Notes under the pieces: generated by a model
The model's database searches: none
What the model saw: only the letters and a program-made list of their open reading frames with translations
Told to the model about the DNA's origin: nothing
Shown here: piece after piece, positions 20,869-28,985 of the stretch
Layout: each line of letters opens with the position of its first letter
Position numbering within the stretch: the stretch's first letter is position 1
Program-made: the position numbers and the translations under genes
Source: Negativicoccus succinicivorans
Lineage (GTDB): Bacteria; Bacillota; Negativicutes; Veillonellales; Negativicoccaceae
DNA length: 64,000 nucleotides
Direction: 5' to 3'
NCBI RefSeq assembly: GCF_014207605.1
Contig: NZ_JACHHI010000003.1
Location: 62,001-126,000, forward strand

Positions 20869-22248
20869 GTGAGCTCATTTACCGTGTGGCATTGGGGCGG
20901 AATTTTTCTCGCCTTCGCCGCCGTCTTTATCGCGATTTTTGCGACAGCGCAAAAATCATCCTTAGAAAACTTCAGTGTCGGCGGTCGCGCGTCCGGTCCG
21001 TGGCTTGTCGCCGGCGCGCTTGTCGGCACGATCGTCGGCGGCTCGGCCACCGTCGGTACCGCCCAAGGCGCCGTGAGCGCCGGTTTTTCCGCCTGGTGGT
21101 TTACTTTCGGCTCAACGCTCGGCTTTATTCTGTTGGGTAAAGTATACGCCGGACCGTTGCGCGCAAGCGGCTTAAAAACCATCGCCGAGTATATGGCGGC
21201 GCGCTACGGCAAAATGGCAGGCGTAGCGACTTCCATCGTGTCCGTTTTGGGAATTTTCTTTTCGCTCGTCGCGAGCGGCTTGGCCGGCATTCATTTCATG
21301 CAAATTTTATTTCCCGTCTCGGAACTGACGGGCACTGTATTGCTGCTCGTCATTGTCGTGTTGTACGTTTTGGCCGGCGGCATTCGCGGCACGGCGGTAT
21401 CCGGCATCGTCAAAACGGTGTTGCTCTACAGCACGTTGATTATCGCGGGCGTTTACGCCTGGCGCGGCTTGGCGCAACTTCCCGCGACCACGGTGTGGCA
21501 CGCCGACTGGCTTTGGCCGCAGGGCGGCAACAGCTGGCGCATGTTCGCCACGAACTGTCTTTCCGTCATTATCGGTGTCGCCGTGACGCAATCGTATGCG
21601 CAGGCGCTGTACAGCGCGCGTGACGCCGAAACCGCGGCGCGCGGCAGTTACTTGGCGGCCGCGCTTTGCATGCCGGTCGGTTTGCCGCTGATTTTAATCG
21701 GCATCCATACGCATTTTATGACGCCGTCGATCGACGCCGTCACCGCATTGCCGATGTTTATGCAGATGCACTTGCCGGCGCTTTTGGCGGGGTTGGGAGT
21801 CGGCGCGATTTTACTTTCCATCATCGGATCGATCGCCGGACTGTCGTTGGGCGCCGCCACCTCGATCGCCGTCGACATCTTCGAGTCGGGCTTCGGCGTA
21901 AAGGGACAAAAGCGGCTGCTCTTCATTTTGCAGGCGGCGCTGATTATGCTTGTGCTCGCCGCTTTTTCGGTTTCGTTATACCGCTACCACTCCCAGATTC
22001 TCTACTGGAATTTCCTTTCCTTTTCGCTGCGCGGCGCGGGCGTTTTCTTACCCTTTTTACTCGCCATTTACGCCAAAGGACCGACCTCGGAAAAAAGCAC
22101 GACGGCGAATATTCTTTTCTCCACTCTGATCGCCGTGCTTTCCATCGGTAACGATACCTTCACGCTCAATCCTCTCTACGTGGGCATCGGCACCTCCGCC
22201 TGCTGGCTGCTCGTGGAAACGATTTGGCGGCGCATTGATCGTCACTAA
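20869..22248 (+). CDS. Sodium:solute symporter family protein
   Basis: Sodium-driven membrane transporter of the SSS family, 459 aa with about 13 hydrophobic segments. ENFSVGGRASGPWLVAGALVG, the TVGTAQGAVSAG segment and LAGGIRGTAVSGIVKTVLL are the typical helix 1-6 features. The substrate cannot be told; related proteins carry pantothenate, proline or short-chain acids. The start is GTG at 20869 with AGGAGG five bases upstream; the overlapping ATG is out of frame. Monocistronic, followed by a RibU-like gene with its own -10. Confidence 0.88.
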   Translation: MSSFTVWHWGGIFLAFAAVFIAIFATAQKSSLENFSVGGRASGPWLVAGALVGTIVGGSATVGTAQGAVSAGFSAWWFTFGSTLGFILLGKVYAGPLRASGLKTIAEYMAARYGKMAGVATSIVSVLGIFFSLVASGLAGIHFMQILFPVSELTGTVLLLVIVVLYVLAGGIRGTAVSGIVKTVLLYSTLIIAGVYAWRGLAQLPATTVWHADWLWPQGGNSWRMFATNCLSVIIGVAVTQSYAQALYSARDAETAARGSYLAAALCMPVGLPLILIGIHTHFMTPSIDAVTALPMFMQMHLPALLAGLGVGAILLSIIGSIAGLSLGAATSIAVDIFESGFGVKGQKRLLFILQAALIMLVLAAFSVSLYRYHSQILYWNFLSFSLRGAGVFLPFLLAIYAKGPTSEKSTTANILFSTLIAVLSIGNDTFTLNPLYVGIGTSACWLLVETIWRRIDRH

Positions 22249-22249
22249 G

Positions 22250-22280
22250 TTGCCGGATTTCATCATCGCAATGCTATAAT
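22250..22280 (+). promoter_or_regulatory. Promoter of the RibU-like gene
   Basis: Extended -10 TGC-TATAAT (22272-22280) with TTGCCG 19 bp upstream (22250-22255). The spacing is long, so the -35 is doubtful. No FMN riboswitch fits in the 78-base gap. Confidence 0.45.
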
Positions 22281-22326
22281 AAAATCAATTCGAATTCGGT
22301 TATATGTTCAGAAACGGTTATTCATT

Positions 22327-22893
22327 ATGAAAAAACACAATCTTCGTTGGTTCGCGCGCGTCAGTCTGCTCGCGGCCATTGCCGCCGTATTGATGCTGTG
22401 GCAATTTCCGCTGCCGCTGATGCCCGCTTTTTTAACGCTGGATATCAGCGATGTGCCTGTCGTCGTCGGCGCGCTTTTATTCGGCTGGCCCGCCGGCGCC
22501 GCCATCGCCATCTTAAAAAATCTATTGCATCTGCCCGTGTCATCCACTTTCGGTATCGGTGAAATCGCCAACGCGACGTTGGCGCTCACTTATATTACCG
22601 TTGCAACGCTGCTGCGCCGTTGGGGATGGCTCGCATATGTGGCGGCCACCTGCGCCATTGCCGGTGTCGCCGTATTTCTCAACTTTACGTTGCTGCTGCC
22701 GCTCTATCAATCCGCATTCGGCATCTCGACCGCGCAACTTTTGGCCATGTCCGCGCGCGCCGGTTCCCAACTCATCACCGTCTGGGATTTCATGTGGTGG
22801 GTGATCGTGCCTTTCAATCTCATCAAAGGCGGCTTGATCACACTCCTTGCCCTGCCGATTTACCGCCGTCTGCGTACGATGCCGCGGCAATAA
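22327..22893 (+). CDS. ECF transporter S component, RibU-like (riboflavin)
   Basis: Membrane substrate-binding subunit, 188 aa with six hydrophobic segments. LPLMPAFLTLDISDVPVVVGALLFG, LKNLLHLPVSSTFGIGEIAN and VPFNLIKGGLITLL closely follow the riboflavin-carrier RibU pattern, including the lysine-asparagine in the central loop. No ATPase or T gene adjoins, so it must use a module encoded elsewhere. The ribosome site is weak. It ends at a strong terminator. Confidence 0.8.
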   Translation: MKKHNLRWFARVSLLAAIAAVLMLWQFPLPLMPAFLTLDISDVPVVVGALLFGWPAGAAIAILKNLLHLPVSSTFGIGEIANATLALTYITVATLLRRWGWLAYVAATCAIAGVAVFLNFTLLLPLYQSAFGISTAQLLAMSARAGSQLITVWDFMWWVIVPFNLIKGGLITLLALPIYRRLRTMPRQ

Positions 22894-22923
22894 AAAAGTC
22901 CTCGCCAAGCGAGGACTTTTTTA
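22892..22923 (+). terminator. Intrinsic terminator
   Basis: AGTCCTCGC-CAA-GCGAGGACT stem with flanking A6 and T7. Confidence 0.92.
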
Positions 22924-23105
22924 TTGACTTTCGTAAATTTATAATTACAAAAATCTTTTGTTTAGCTACATTATATTCCTTATATATATTTTTGCAATGT
23001 TTTTTCTCACATCTTTTTTGTCTATTCTTTTTACAGTTTTCAACAAAAAACTTCCAAGATTATTACAATCCCAGAAGTTATCCCCTATATTTTTACTTAT
23101 TCTAA
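22924..23105. other. AT-rich intergenic stretch
   Basis: About 180 bases of strongly AT-rich sequence between the RibU-like terminator and the lemA-like gene. No gene or clear terminator for the minus-strand unit is seen. Confidence 0.4.
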
Positions 23106-23684
23106 TTATTTAACGTCGTAGTCAAATTCATTGATCGATCTTTTGCTGTCTATGTTTTGTTCTTTAAGAAATTCCATTTCTTTCAATCCTTTAGATTTTG
23201 CGACAACTGATTTAGGAAACGACACGATTTCTTGATTTATTATGCTGATATTGTTATTGACGATTCTTTTCGCAGCTGCTAATTGTTCATTTTCGTCGCT
23301 GATTTCATCTTGTAAATTGATGAATTCTTGTGATGATTTAAGGTCCGGGTAGCTTTCAGCAAGTGCAAATATTTTGCTGATTTCTTTGTCTTGGTTTTGT
23401 ATTGTGGCGTTGAATTCTTTGATATTTGCATTTTGGCGAAGTTGAATTACATCTGAAAAAGTTGAGGCTTCATGTTTTGCGTATGATTTGGCTACTTTTA
23501 TCATTTCACAAATTGTGTCGTATCTTTTAGCTAGTGCAATGTCCACGTTTTTCTTGGATTCGTCTATTACGACTTTGTATCGGTTAAATCTATTCGATGT
23601 TTTTACCCACCAAATTAATACTATTAAAATGATTAATGCAATTATTCCAATTGCTGTGAATTCCGAATTTAAAAATCTGTCCAT
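23106..23684 (-). CDS. LemA-family protein
   Basis: Membrane-anchored helical protein of the LemA family, 192 aa. One N-terminal membrane segment (residues 9-27) is followed by the helical bundle with YKVVIDESKKNVDIALAKRYDTI, the LemA signature region. AAGGAG precedes the ATG. It follows a DUF3137 gene by nine bases. LemA and DUF3137 proteins commonly neighbour each other; the function is unclear. The pair is far more AT-rich than the rest of the window and uses AT-ending codons, a sign of horizontal transfer. Confidence 0.85.
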   Translation of the reverse strand: MDRFLNSEFTAIGIIALIILIVLIWWVKTSNRFNRYKVVIDESKKNVDIALAKRYDTICEMIKVAKSYAKHEASTFSDVIQLRQNANIKEFNATIQNQDKEISKIFALAESYPDLKSSQEFINLQDEISDENEQLAAAKRIVNNNISIINQEIVSFPKSVVAKSKGLKEMEFLKEQNIDSKRSINEFDYDVK

Positions 23685-23693
23685 AATTTCTCC

Positions 23694-24668
23694 TTATAAT
23701 TTTTCACCTATTATATCTATTAGAGAGTAAAATCCAGATAATTTTTCTCTAACTTTTTCGTATTCTGTTGAAAGCGACAATTCATCAACTTGTTTTTTCG
23801 TTTGTGGTAAAGCAAATAAAAATGCATTTGATTCAAATGATACGGAGATGTATTGTTCATTCATGTATAAGCACACTCTCATTTTTTCTTTCCAATCGTT
23901 CAATAACTCTATAATTTTAGGATCTAAAATTAGTCTTGTGTAGAAATCATCTGTTGAATATATTGCGTATGAGTTGTTAAATTCAATGGATTCCGTCTCA
24001 ATTTCTTTTTCTATTTTGGTTTTCTTTCCGTAGCTTCCATGATTTCTTACCCCAAGTACTTTACCTTTTTTTATGGGAACTACTCTTATGTGTCCATTTA
24101 TTTTAGTGTCAAATTTCGCCATCAAAACCTGTCCACAAAAATCAATAGTTTGTCGTGTGTGTCCTTCACTATCTTCAGTTTCTGTGTATGCTTGCATATT
24201 AGAAAACTCTGTTTTGTAATCATCACCAAATACTATGTGGCAGTTTCCAAAATAATACTGAGAATCAGGAACCAACCTTTTCATTGCTTTCAAATCAATT
24301 TTCTTAGAATAATCAATTGTTGTATCAGGCAAGATTTCATTCAACACTGGTAATAGGAAATTATCAATGTAGGATTTTGCAAGATCATTTCTTCGTTGTT
24401 TTCTTCGTTGTTCTGAATATTTTTCCCCAAAATACACTATAGCAGCCATTACAAGAAGCGAATAAATATCTAGCATCGCGCGCATCGCGCTTAATGCAAT
24501 AAATCCGAACATGGCACCTATAACTAATACAAATGGATTAATAATGTTGTTCTTCATTCCATTTTTTACTAAAAGTAGTTTTGATTGCATTTGTGGAGAA
24601 TTTTCTATTTGTTCAATTCGTTTTACGATTTCGGGATTGGTAAATTTATCCCTGTATTTTTTCCTCAC
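23694..24668 (-). CDS. DUF3137-family membrane protein
   Basis: About 324 aa. Two membrane segments (near residues 45-85: NPFVLVIGAMFGFIAL and IYSLLVMAAIVYFG) are followed by a cytoplasmic domain of the DUF3137 type with ETEDSEGHTRQTIDFCGQVLMAKFD. The start is most likely GTG at 24668, preceded by AAAGGA; a TTG at 24683 has no ribosome site. It is first in a two-gene unit with the LemA gene in an AT-rich island. Function unknown. Confidence 0.75.
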   Translation of the reverse strand: MRKKYRDKFTNPEIVKRIEQIENSPQMQSKLLLVKNGMKNNIINPFVLVIGAMFGFIALSAMRAMLDIYSLLVMAAIVYFGEKYSEQRRKQRRNDLAKSYIDNFLLPVLNEILPDTTIDYSKKIDLKAMKRLVPDSQYYFGNCHIVFGDDYKTEFSNMQAYTETEDSEGHTRQTIDFCGQVLMAKFDTKINGHIRVVPIKKGKVLGVRNHGSYGKKTKIEKEIETESIEFNNSYAIYSTDDFYTRLILDPKIIELLNDWKEKMRVCLYMNEQYISVSFESNAFLFALPQTKKQVDELSLSTEYEKVREKLSGFYSLIDIIGEKL

Positions 24669-24708
24669 TTTTTTTCCTTTCAATCACTTTAATTGCACTT
24701 CTTTCATT

Positions 24709-24736
24709 TATAATTATACCCGTATAATTATACCCG
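24709..24736. repeat. Tandem 14-bp repeat with promoter-like palindromes
   Basis: Two exact copies of TATAATTATACCCG (24709-24722 and 24723-24736). Each holds the palindrome TATAATTATA, giving two -10-like TATAAT boxes per strand. Lies about 40 bases upstream of the DUF3137 start. Confidence 0.8.
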
Positions 24737-24810
24737 ATTATTCGCGAAAAATAAGCTATTTATACGAATTTTCGATATTTTTACAAATATTTTACATGTA
24801 TTTATTTACG

Positions 24811-24862
24811 AAAAAAATCGTGATGACAGAAGTATCATTTACTTCTACCAACACGATTTATT
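24811..24862 (-). terminator. Terminator of tatAC
   Basis: On the minus strand AAATCGTG pairs with CACGATTT around an inner AGAAGTA/TACTTCT hairpin, followed by a T-run. It is about 17 bases after the tatC stop. Confidence 0.7.
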
Positions 24863-24875
24863 ATAGACCCTTTTT

Positions 24876-25604
24876 TTATTTGTGTAAACCGTAGCGAATA
24901 ATCAATCGGCTGATTTCGTATAAAAGCAAAATGGGAATGGCCAGCAGCGTTTGCGAAACCAGGTCGGTCGTCGGTGTAATAAGCGCCGCCGCGATAAACG
25001 CCAGCAAGATGACAAAGCGGCGTTGCGCTTTGAGCCATGCGGACGACACCACATCCATTTCAGCAAGCGCCAAAAGAACCAGCGGCAAATTAAACACGAA
25101 CCCGAACGGCAGGATCAGCATCAACGCGAAATCCAAATAACTTTCCATGGAGATCAGCGGTTGCACCGTGCTGTCGCCGAAGGAAAGAAAAAAATGCAGC
25201 CCCTGCGGCAAGACAACGAAAAAGCCGAACGCCGTTCCCGCTAAAAAAAGCAGTAGCGAACCGGGAACCAACAGCGCCAGAATCGCGTGTTCTTTTTGCG
25301 TAAACGCCGGCACCAAAAACGCCCAGAATTCATAAAACAACACCGGCGCGGCAAAGACAATACCCGCCACCATCGCCACTTTAACATAAATAAAAAATGC
25401 TTCCGCCGGTCGCAGATAATACAGTTGGCCCGCAGGCGCCGTGATGAACGCCACAATGAAATCGATGAAACAGCCGCTCACCGCCATGCCGACCACGGCC
25501 GCCAGAATGGCGCGGATCAGCCGCCGTCGCAACTCCCCGAGATGATCGATCAGCGTCATCTCCTGCGGATCGGCGAAGCAGGCCGCGGAGGTCGCGCTTT
25601 TCAT
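24876..25604 (-). CDS. tatC: Twin-arginine translocase subunit TatC
   Basis: Receptor core of the Tat system that exports folded proteins; 242 aa with six membrane segments. [17 protein letters not shown] is the conserved cytoplasmic start, followed by [16 protein letters not shown] and the periplasmic-loop/helix region [14 protein letters not shown]. Its ATG overlaps the tatA stop by four bases. Together with a single tatA this is a minimal TatAC system. The divergent neighbour encodes a protein with a perfect Tat signal. Confidence 0.95.
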   Translation of the reverse strand: MKSATSAACFADPQEMTLIDHLGELRRRLIRAILAAVVGMAVSGCFIDFIVAFITAPAGQLYYLRPAEAFFIYVKVAMVAGIVFAAPVLFYEFWAFLVPAFTQKEHAILALLVPGSLLLFLAGTAFGFFVVLPQGLHFFLSFGDSTVQPLISMESYLDFALMLILPFGFVFNLPLVLLALAEMDVVSSAWLKAQRRFVILLAFIAAALITPTTDLVSQTLLAIPILLLYEISRLIIRYGLHK

Positions 25605-25801
25605 TCTTTCGGCGGTAACGACGAAGCGACGGTAACGTCTTTATGCGCTTCTGCGGTCGTTTCATTGCCGTTGATCGCGTCTTTAAATTCGTGCATGCTT
25701 TTGCCCATCGCTTTACCGATTTCCGGCAGTTTACCCGGTCCGAACAACACCAGGCCGATCACCAAAATTAAGATAAGTTCAGGAATGCCCAAGCCGAACA
25801 T
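25601..25801 (-). CDS. tatA: Twin-arginine translocase subunit TatA
   Basis: Pore-forming Tat component, 66 aa: one short membrane helix (residues 4-20, [17 protein letters not shown]), the [17 protein letters not shown] hinge and amphipathic helix, and a short polar tail. GGAGGG precedes the ATG. A bifunctional TatA/TatE-type subunit is inferred because no tatB is present. Confidence 0.95.
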   Translation of the reverse strand: MFGLGIPELILILVIGLVLFGPGKLPEIGKAMGKSMHEFKDAINGNETTAEAHKDVTVASSLPPKE

Positions 25802-26029
25802 AGTAAACCCTCCTTTGATTTATGGTACTTGGTTTCCTTCTGAGGATACAGAGTCAATATCGTTTTACGGTGAAAAAATCTTTTAAAATTTGTAAAATTC
25901 AGTTTCAAAGAGCGATTTCCGTAATTTTGCGTATTTTTACCGAAACCCAAACAAATTATAAATAAACCTCCTTTATAGTTACGTTTATCTATGGACGAAT
26001 CCATACAGGGTAACAAAGGAGGAATTACT

Positions 26030-27202
26030 ATGTCTACCGAAGAAATGCACGCAACGCCCGCGACAATGTCGCGCCGCGGCTTTTTGAAATTGGCCGCCGG
26101 CTCCGCATTGGGCGCGGCCATGCTCTCCATGCCGTCCTTTGCATTGGCGCGCGAGCTGGAAGTGAAATCGCGTCAGCTGAAACCGGTCATGTACGACGCG
26201 ATTCCGCAAAACGCCATCGCATGCGGCCAACAGGCGCCGCTGATCGAAGGTTGCTACCGTTCGATCCTGGGTTACGCGGAAAAAATTCGTGATGCGGGAC
26301 TGCGGCGCGAAGTCACCGACCTCATCCAAAATCCGGCGCTGCGTTTCTTGCAGGAATACAGTTCACCGGCGGCGCGTCATCGCATCTACACGCAGCTGGC
26401 CAACCAAGGCTTGGTCGATACCGCAAAAACCGACGAGGCGCATTTCTTCCCCGTCTCCGACGGCAAAATTCAGGAATTCCGCACGGCGCCGGGCAGCGGT
26501 TACGGCAGTCACCATCCGTACCCTGGCGGCTTGGCTACGCACGTCAACGCCAACATGCACATCACGGAAGCCGTCTGCAATACATACCGGGATGTTTTCA
26601 TGTATAACGTCAATCGCGACATCGCATTCGGCGCGGAACTTCTGCACGATATCGCGAAGCCGTTCGTTTTCGCCTGGCAGAAAAACGGCCGTTCGCTGCA
26701 GGAATATACGATTGCGGGCACCGGCGCTCACCATATTTTCTCCATCGCGGAAATTATTTACCGCGGTTTCCCTGCGGATTTCGTCGTCGCCCAGGCTTGC
26801 GCACATGAAGCGCCGAACTCGGCGAAAGGTAATGAAACCGTCGCCGGCTGGCTGAAAGCCGGCGCAATGATCGCCGGTAAAGATCCCTTCGCGTACGGTT
26901 TGTTGAACAAAACCGGTGACGGCATTCGTGACCCGCACCGTCAGGAAGGCTACATCGTTCACTTGGGCGACCATGACTGGGTGCTCTCTTCGCCGGCCGC
27001 GCAAAAGAGCGTGGCGATTCTGAAAGAAATCGCCAAACGCGATTACGGCATGAGCGCTGCCGATCTCGAAGGCGCGCGTTTCAACCACTTCCGCAACTAT
27101 ATCGGCTCGCAACTTTCCTACATGTTCCTCAACATGCTCGCCGCGGAACCGAACGGTGAAAAACTTATCGCGGCCCAGGTCCACAAAGTCATTTTGAAAT
27201 AA
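26030..27202 (+). CDS. Tat-exported HD-domain protein
   Basis: A 390-aa protein with a textbook Tat signal: SRRGFLK (Arg15-Arg16), a hydrophobic stretch 21-33 and an ALA cleavage site near residue 40. The mature part has HD-phosphohydrolase-like metal residues: YPGGLATH (His171), ELLHDIAKP (His206-Asp207), GAHHIFSIAEII (His234-His235) and ACAHE (His259). A metal-dependent phosphohydrolase acting outside the cytoplasm is inferred; the substrate is unknown. The start is the ATG at 26030 after AAAGGAGG. It is divergent from tatAC, implying it is a main cargo. Confidence 0.8.
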   Translation: MSTEEMHATPATMSRRGFLKLAAGSALGAAMLSMPSFALARELEVKSRQLKPVMYDAIPQNAIACGQQAPLIEGCYRSILGYAEKIRDAGLRREVTDLIQNPALRFLQEYSSPAARHRIYTQLANQGLVDTAKTDEAHFFPVSDGKIQEFRTAPGSGYGSHHPYPGGLATHVNANMHITEAVCNTYRDVFMYNVNRDIAFGAELLHDIAKPFVFAWQKNGRSLQEYTIAGTGAHHIFSIAEIIYRGFPADFVVAQACAHEAPNSAKGNETVAGWLKAGAMIAGKDPFAYGLLNKTGDGIRDPHRQEGYIVHLGDHDWVLSSPAAQKSVAILKEIAKRDYGMSAADLEGARFNHFRNYIGSQLSYMFLNMLAAEPNGEKLIAAQVHKVILK

Positions 27203-27231
27203 TGGAAAAGCGTCGCGACGCTTACCTTCAC

Positions 27232-27260
27232 TTGGTAGAGGACGGTAAATATGCTATAAT
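27232..27260 (+). promoter_or_regulatory. Promoter of tRNA-Gly
   Basis: TTGGTA (27232-27237), 17-bp spacer ending TGC, TATAAT (27255-27260), 12 bases before the tRNA. Confidence 0.8.
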
Positions 27261-27272
27261 ATGTACCGTCAA

Positions 27273-27347
27273 GCGGGTGTAGTTCATCGGTAGAACGTCA
27301 GCTTCCCAAGCTGAATGTAGAGGGTTCGATTCCCTTCACCCGCTCCA
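27273..27347 (+). tRNA. tRNA-Gly (anticodon CCC)
   Basis: Full cloverleaf: acceptor GCGGGTG/CACCCGC, D-arm GTTC/GAAC, anticodon stem TCAGC/GCTGA with loop TTCCCAA (anticodon CCC, reads GGG), T-arm GAGGG/CCCTT with TTCGATT loop, and an encoded CCA end at 27345-27347. Confidence 0.97.
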
Positions 27348-27373
27348 ATTTTATATTGATTCCGATGACGTTC

Positions 27374-27400
27374 AAAGCTCCCGATTCCGGGAGCTTTTTT
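27374..27400 (+). terminator. Terminator of tRNA-Gly
   Basis: AAGCTCCCG-ATT-CGGGAGCTT stem followed by T6. Confidence 0.9.
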
Positions 27401-27562
27401 GTTGCGCAAACGTGCCATGTTTCTTTTGCGGCGCCAGGAAAGGCTTCCTTCCCGATACATTCGCGCCGTTCATCCGGCAGAACGCGCCGTCAGTGGTATA
27501 ATAACGGTAAGAATTATTTGTTTTAATTGGCGCGTAAAGGATTCGGCAAAGGCGGTACCATA

Positions 27563-28984
27563 TTGACTACATTAAAATTTTTCAGTTGGCTGAGGCAACC
27601 GCGCAATACCATTTGGTGGCAACCCGCCAAAGGCGCACTGTTTGTTATCGTATATGTCATCGCGGTGCTCGTCAGCACACGGTATCTGCCGACCAACTTG
27701 TTTCCCGATATTCCGTCGCGCACGATCGATGGCCTGTTGACCATTTTGGCGTCAAGCATGCTGGCGGTCACCACGTTTTCTCTTTCCATTATGGAGAATG
27801 CGTTTTCTTCCGCGTCACGCGGTGCGACCCCGCGTTCCGTCGAACTCGTCATGGCGGACGACAGCACCCGACTCGCCATCGCCAGTTTCATTTCGACATT
27901 TATTTATGCCATTATCACAAAGATCGCCTTAGGAAGCGGTTCCTTCGCGCAAAACGGCCGCTTCCTCTTTTTCCTCAGCACGATTGTCGTCATCGCCTAC
28001 CTGATTGTTGTACTGATCCGCTGGGTGCAGGTACTATCAACACTCGGACACTTGGGCGACACGATGGGTAAGGTATATGCCAAAGCGGCAGAGACCATGC
28101 GCCGTTATCGCAGTCTGCCTAACCTCGGCGCCACATGGGTGCCGGCTAAAGACGCGCTGCCGGACGCGCATTTTATTTGCGCCGAGACCGGTCAGTTCGC
28201 GCAGCTTCATTTGGACCTTTTACAGGAGTGGGCGAAAAAACATGACGCGCATGTTTTCATTCGCTTGAATCCGGGTGACTTTCTGTATCGAGGCGAACCG
28301 CTGGCGGATATTTACCTGAATGACGGTTCGAACTCGTTGACGGAAGAAGATCTGTCGCTTTTACGCAGTTTCTTTATCGTTAAGCCGACGCGCAGTTATG
28401 AACAGGATCCTCGTTTCGGTTTTATCGTCTTAAAAGAAATCGCGCAACGCTCAATTTCCCCCTCGATGAACGATCCCGGTTCGGTGATAGCGGTGATGAA
28501 TCTGATGGCGAAATTGCTGCTGGACGCTACCGCGCCGCGCGACAACATGACCGTATACGATCGCATCGGCATACAACCTCTGCAGGAAGCGGATTTCATC
28601 TATCGTTCCTTTGACGGCATCATTCGCGACAGCGACCAAAATGCTGGTATATCCATGCAGGCGTTGCACATTATGTATGCGGTTTCGCGCCATGCTCCCG
28701 AGGAAACGATTCGCAAAGCGGCGCGTATTCAGGCGCGCTTGATTTTAGAACACGCACGCCGAACATTCAGCGCCCGTCAGGATTTGTTTCGCGTGGAAAG
28801 CGCCTATGTCCGATATTTTCCGGATGATACGCCGATCGAAGCCTCCTCGTATTTTCCCGATGACGAAGCGGCGGAACGTCAAAAATCATTAGCGGATGCC
28901 GACCTGACGGCTCTTTTTGAAGAGCCGCGTGACGAAAACGATCGGACGAAAACGATCGACAGTAAAGTAAAACAAAGGAAATAA
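27563..28984 (+). CDS. DUF2254-family membrane protein
   Basis: About 473 aa. Four membrane segments in the first 165 residues (FVIVYVIAVLVSTRY, LLTILASSMLAVTTFSLSIM, FISTFIYAIITKI, FLSTIVVIAYLIVVLIRW) precede a large soluble domain with RSISPSMNDPGSVIAV, the DUF2254 hallmark. Function unknown. Start choice is uncertain: TTG at 27563 has AAGGCGG upstream, TTG at 27527 has nothing. A TGG-TATAAT extended -10 lies at 27494-27502. The C-terminal 50 residues are acidic. Two bases separate it from the next gene. Confidence 0.75.
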   Translation: MTTLKFFSWLRQPRNTIWWQPAKGALFVIVYVIAVLVSTRYLPTNLFPDIPSRTIDGLLTILASSMLAVTTFSLSIMENAFSSASRGATPRSVELVMADDSTRLAIASFISTFIYAIITKIALGSGSFAQNGRFLFFLSTIVVIAYLIVVLIRWVQVLSTLGHLGDTMGKVYAKAAETMRRYRSLPNLGATWVPAKDALPDAHFICAETGQFAQLHLDLLQEWAKKHDAHVFIRLNPGDFLYRGEPLADIYLNDGSNSLTEEDLSLLRSFFIVKPTRSYEQDPRFGFIVLKEIAQRSISPSMNDPGSVIAVMNLMAKLLLDATAPRDNMTVYDRIGIQPLQEADFIYRSFDGIIRDSDQNAGISMQALHIMYAVSRHAPEETIRKAARIQARLILEHARRTFSARQDLFRVESAYVRYFPDDTPIEASSYFPDDEAAERQKSLADADLTALFEEPRDENDRTKTIDSKVKQRK

Positions 28985-28985
28985 T

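Noticed and set aside
22249-22326. FMN riboswitch ahead of the RibU-like gene
   Set aside because: The whole gap is 78 bases, too short for the aptamer, and no RFN motif is seen.
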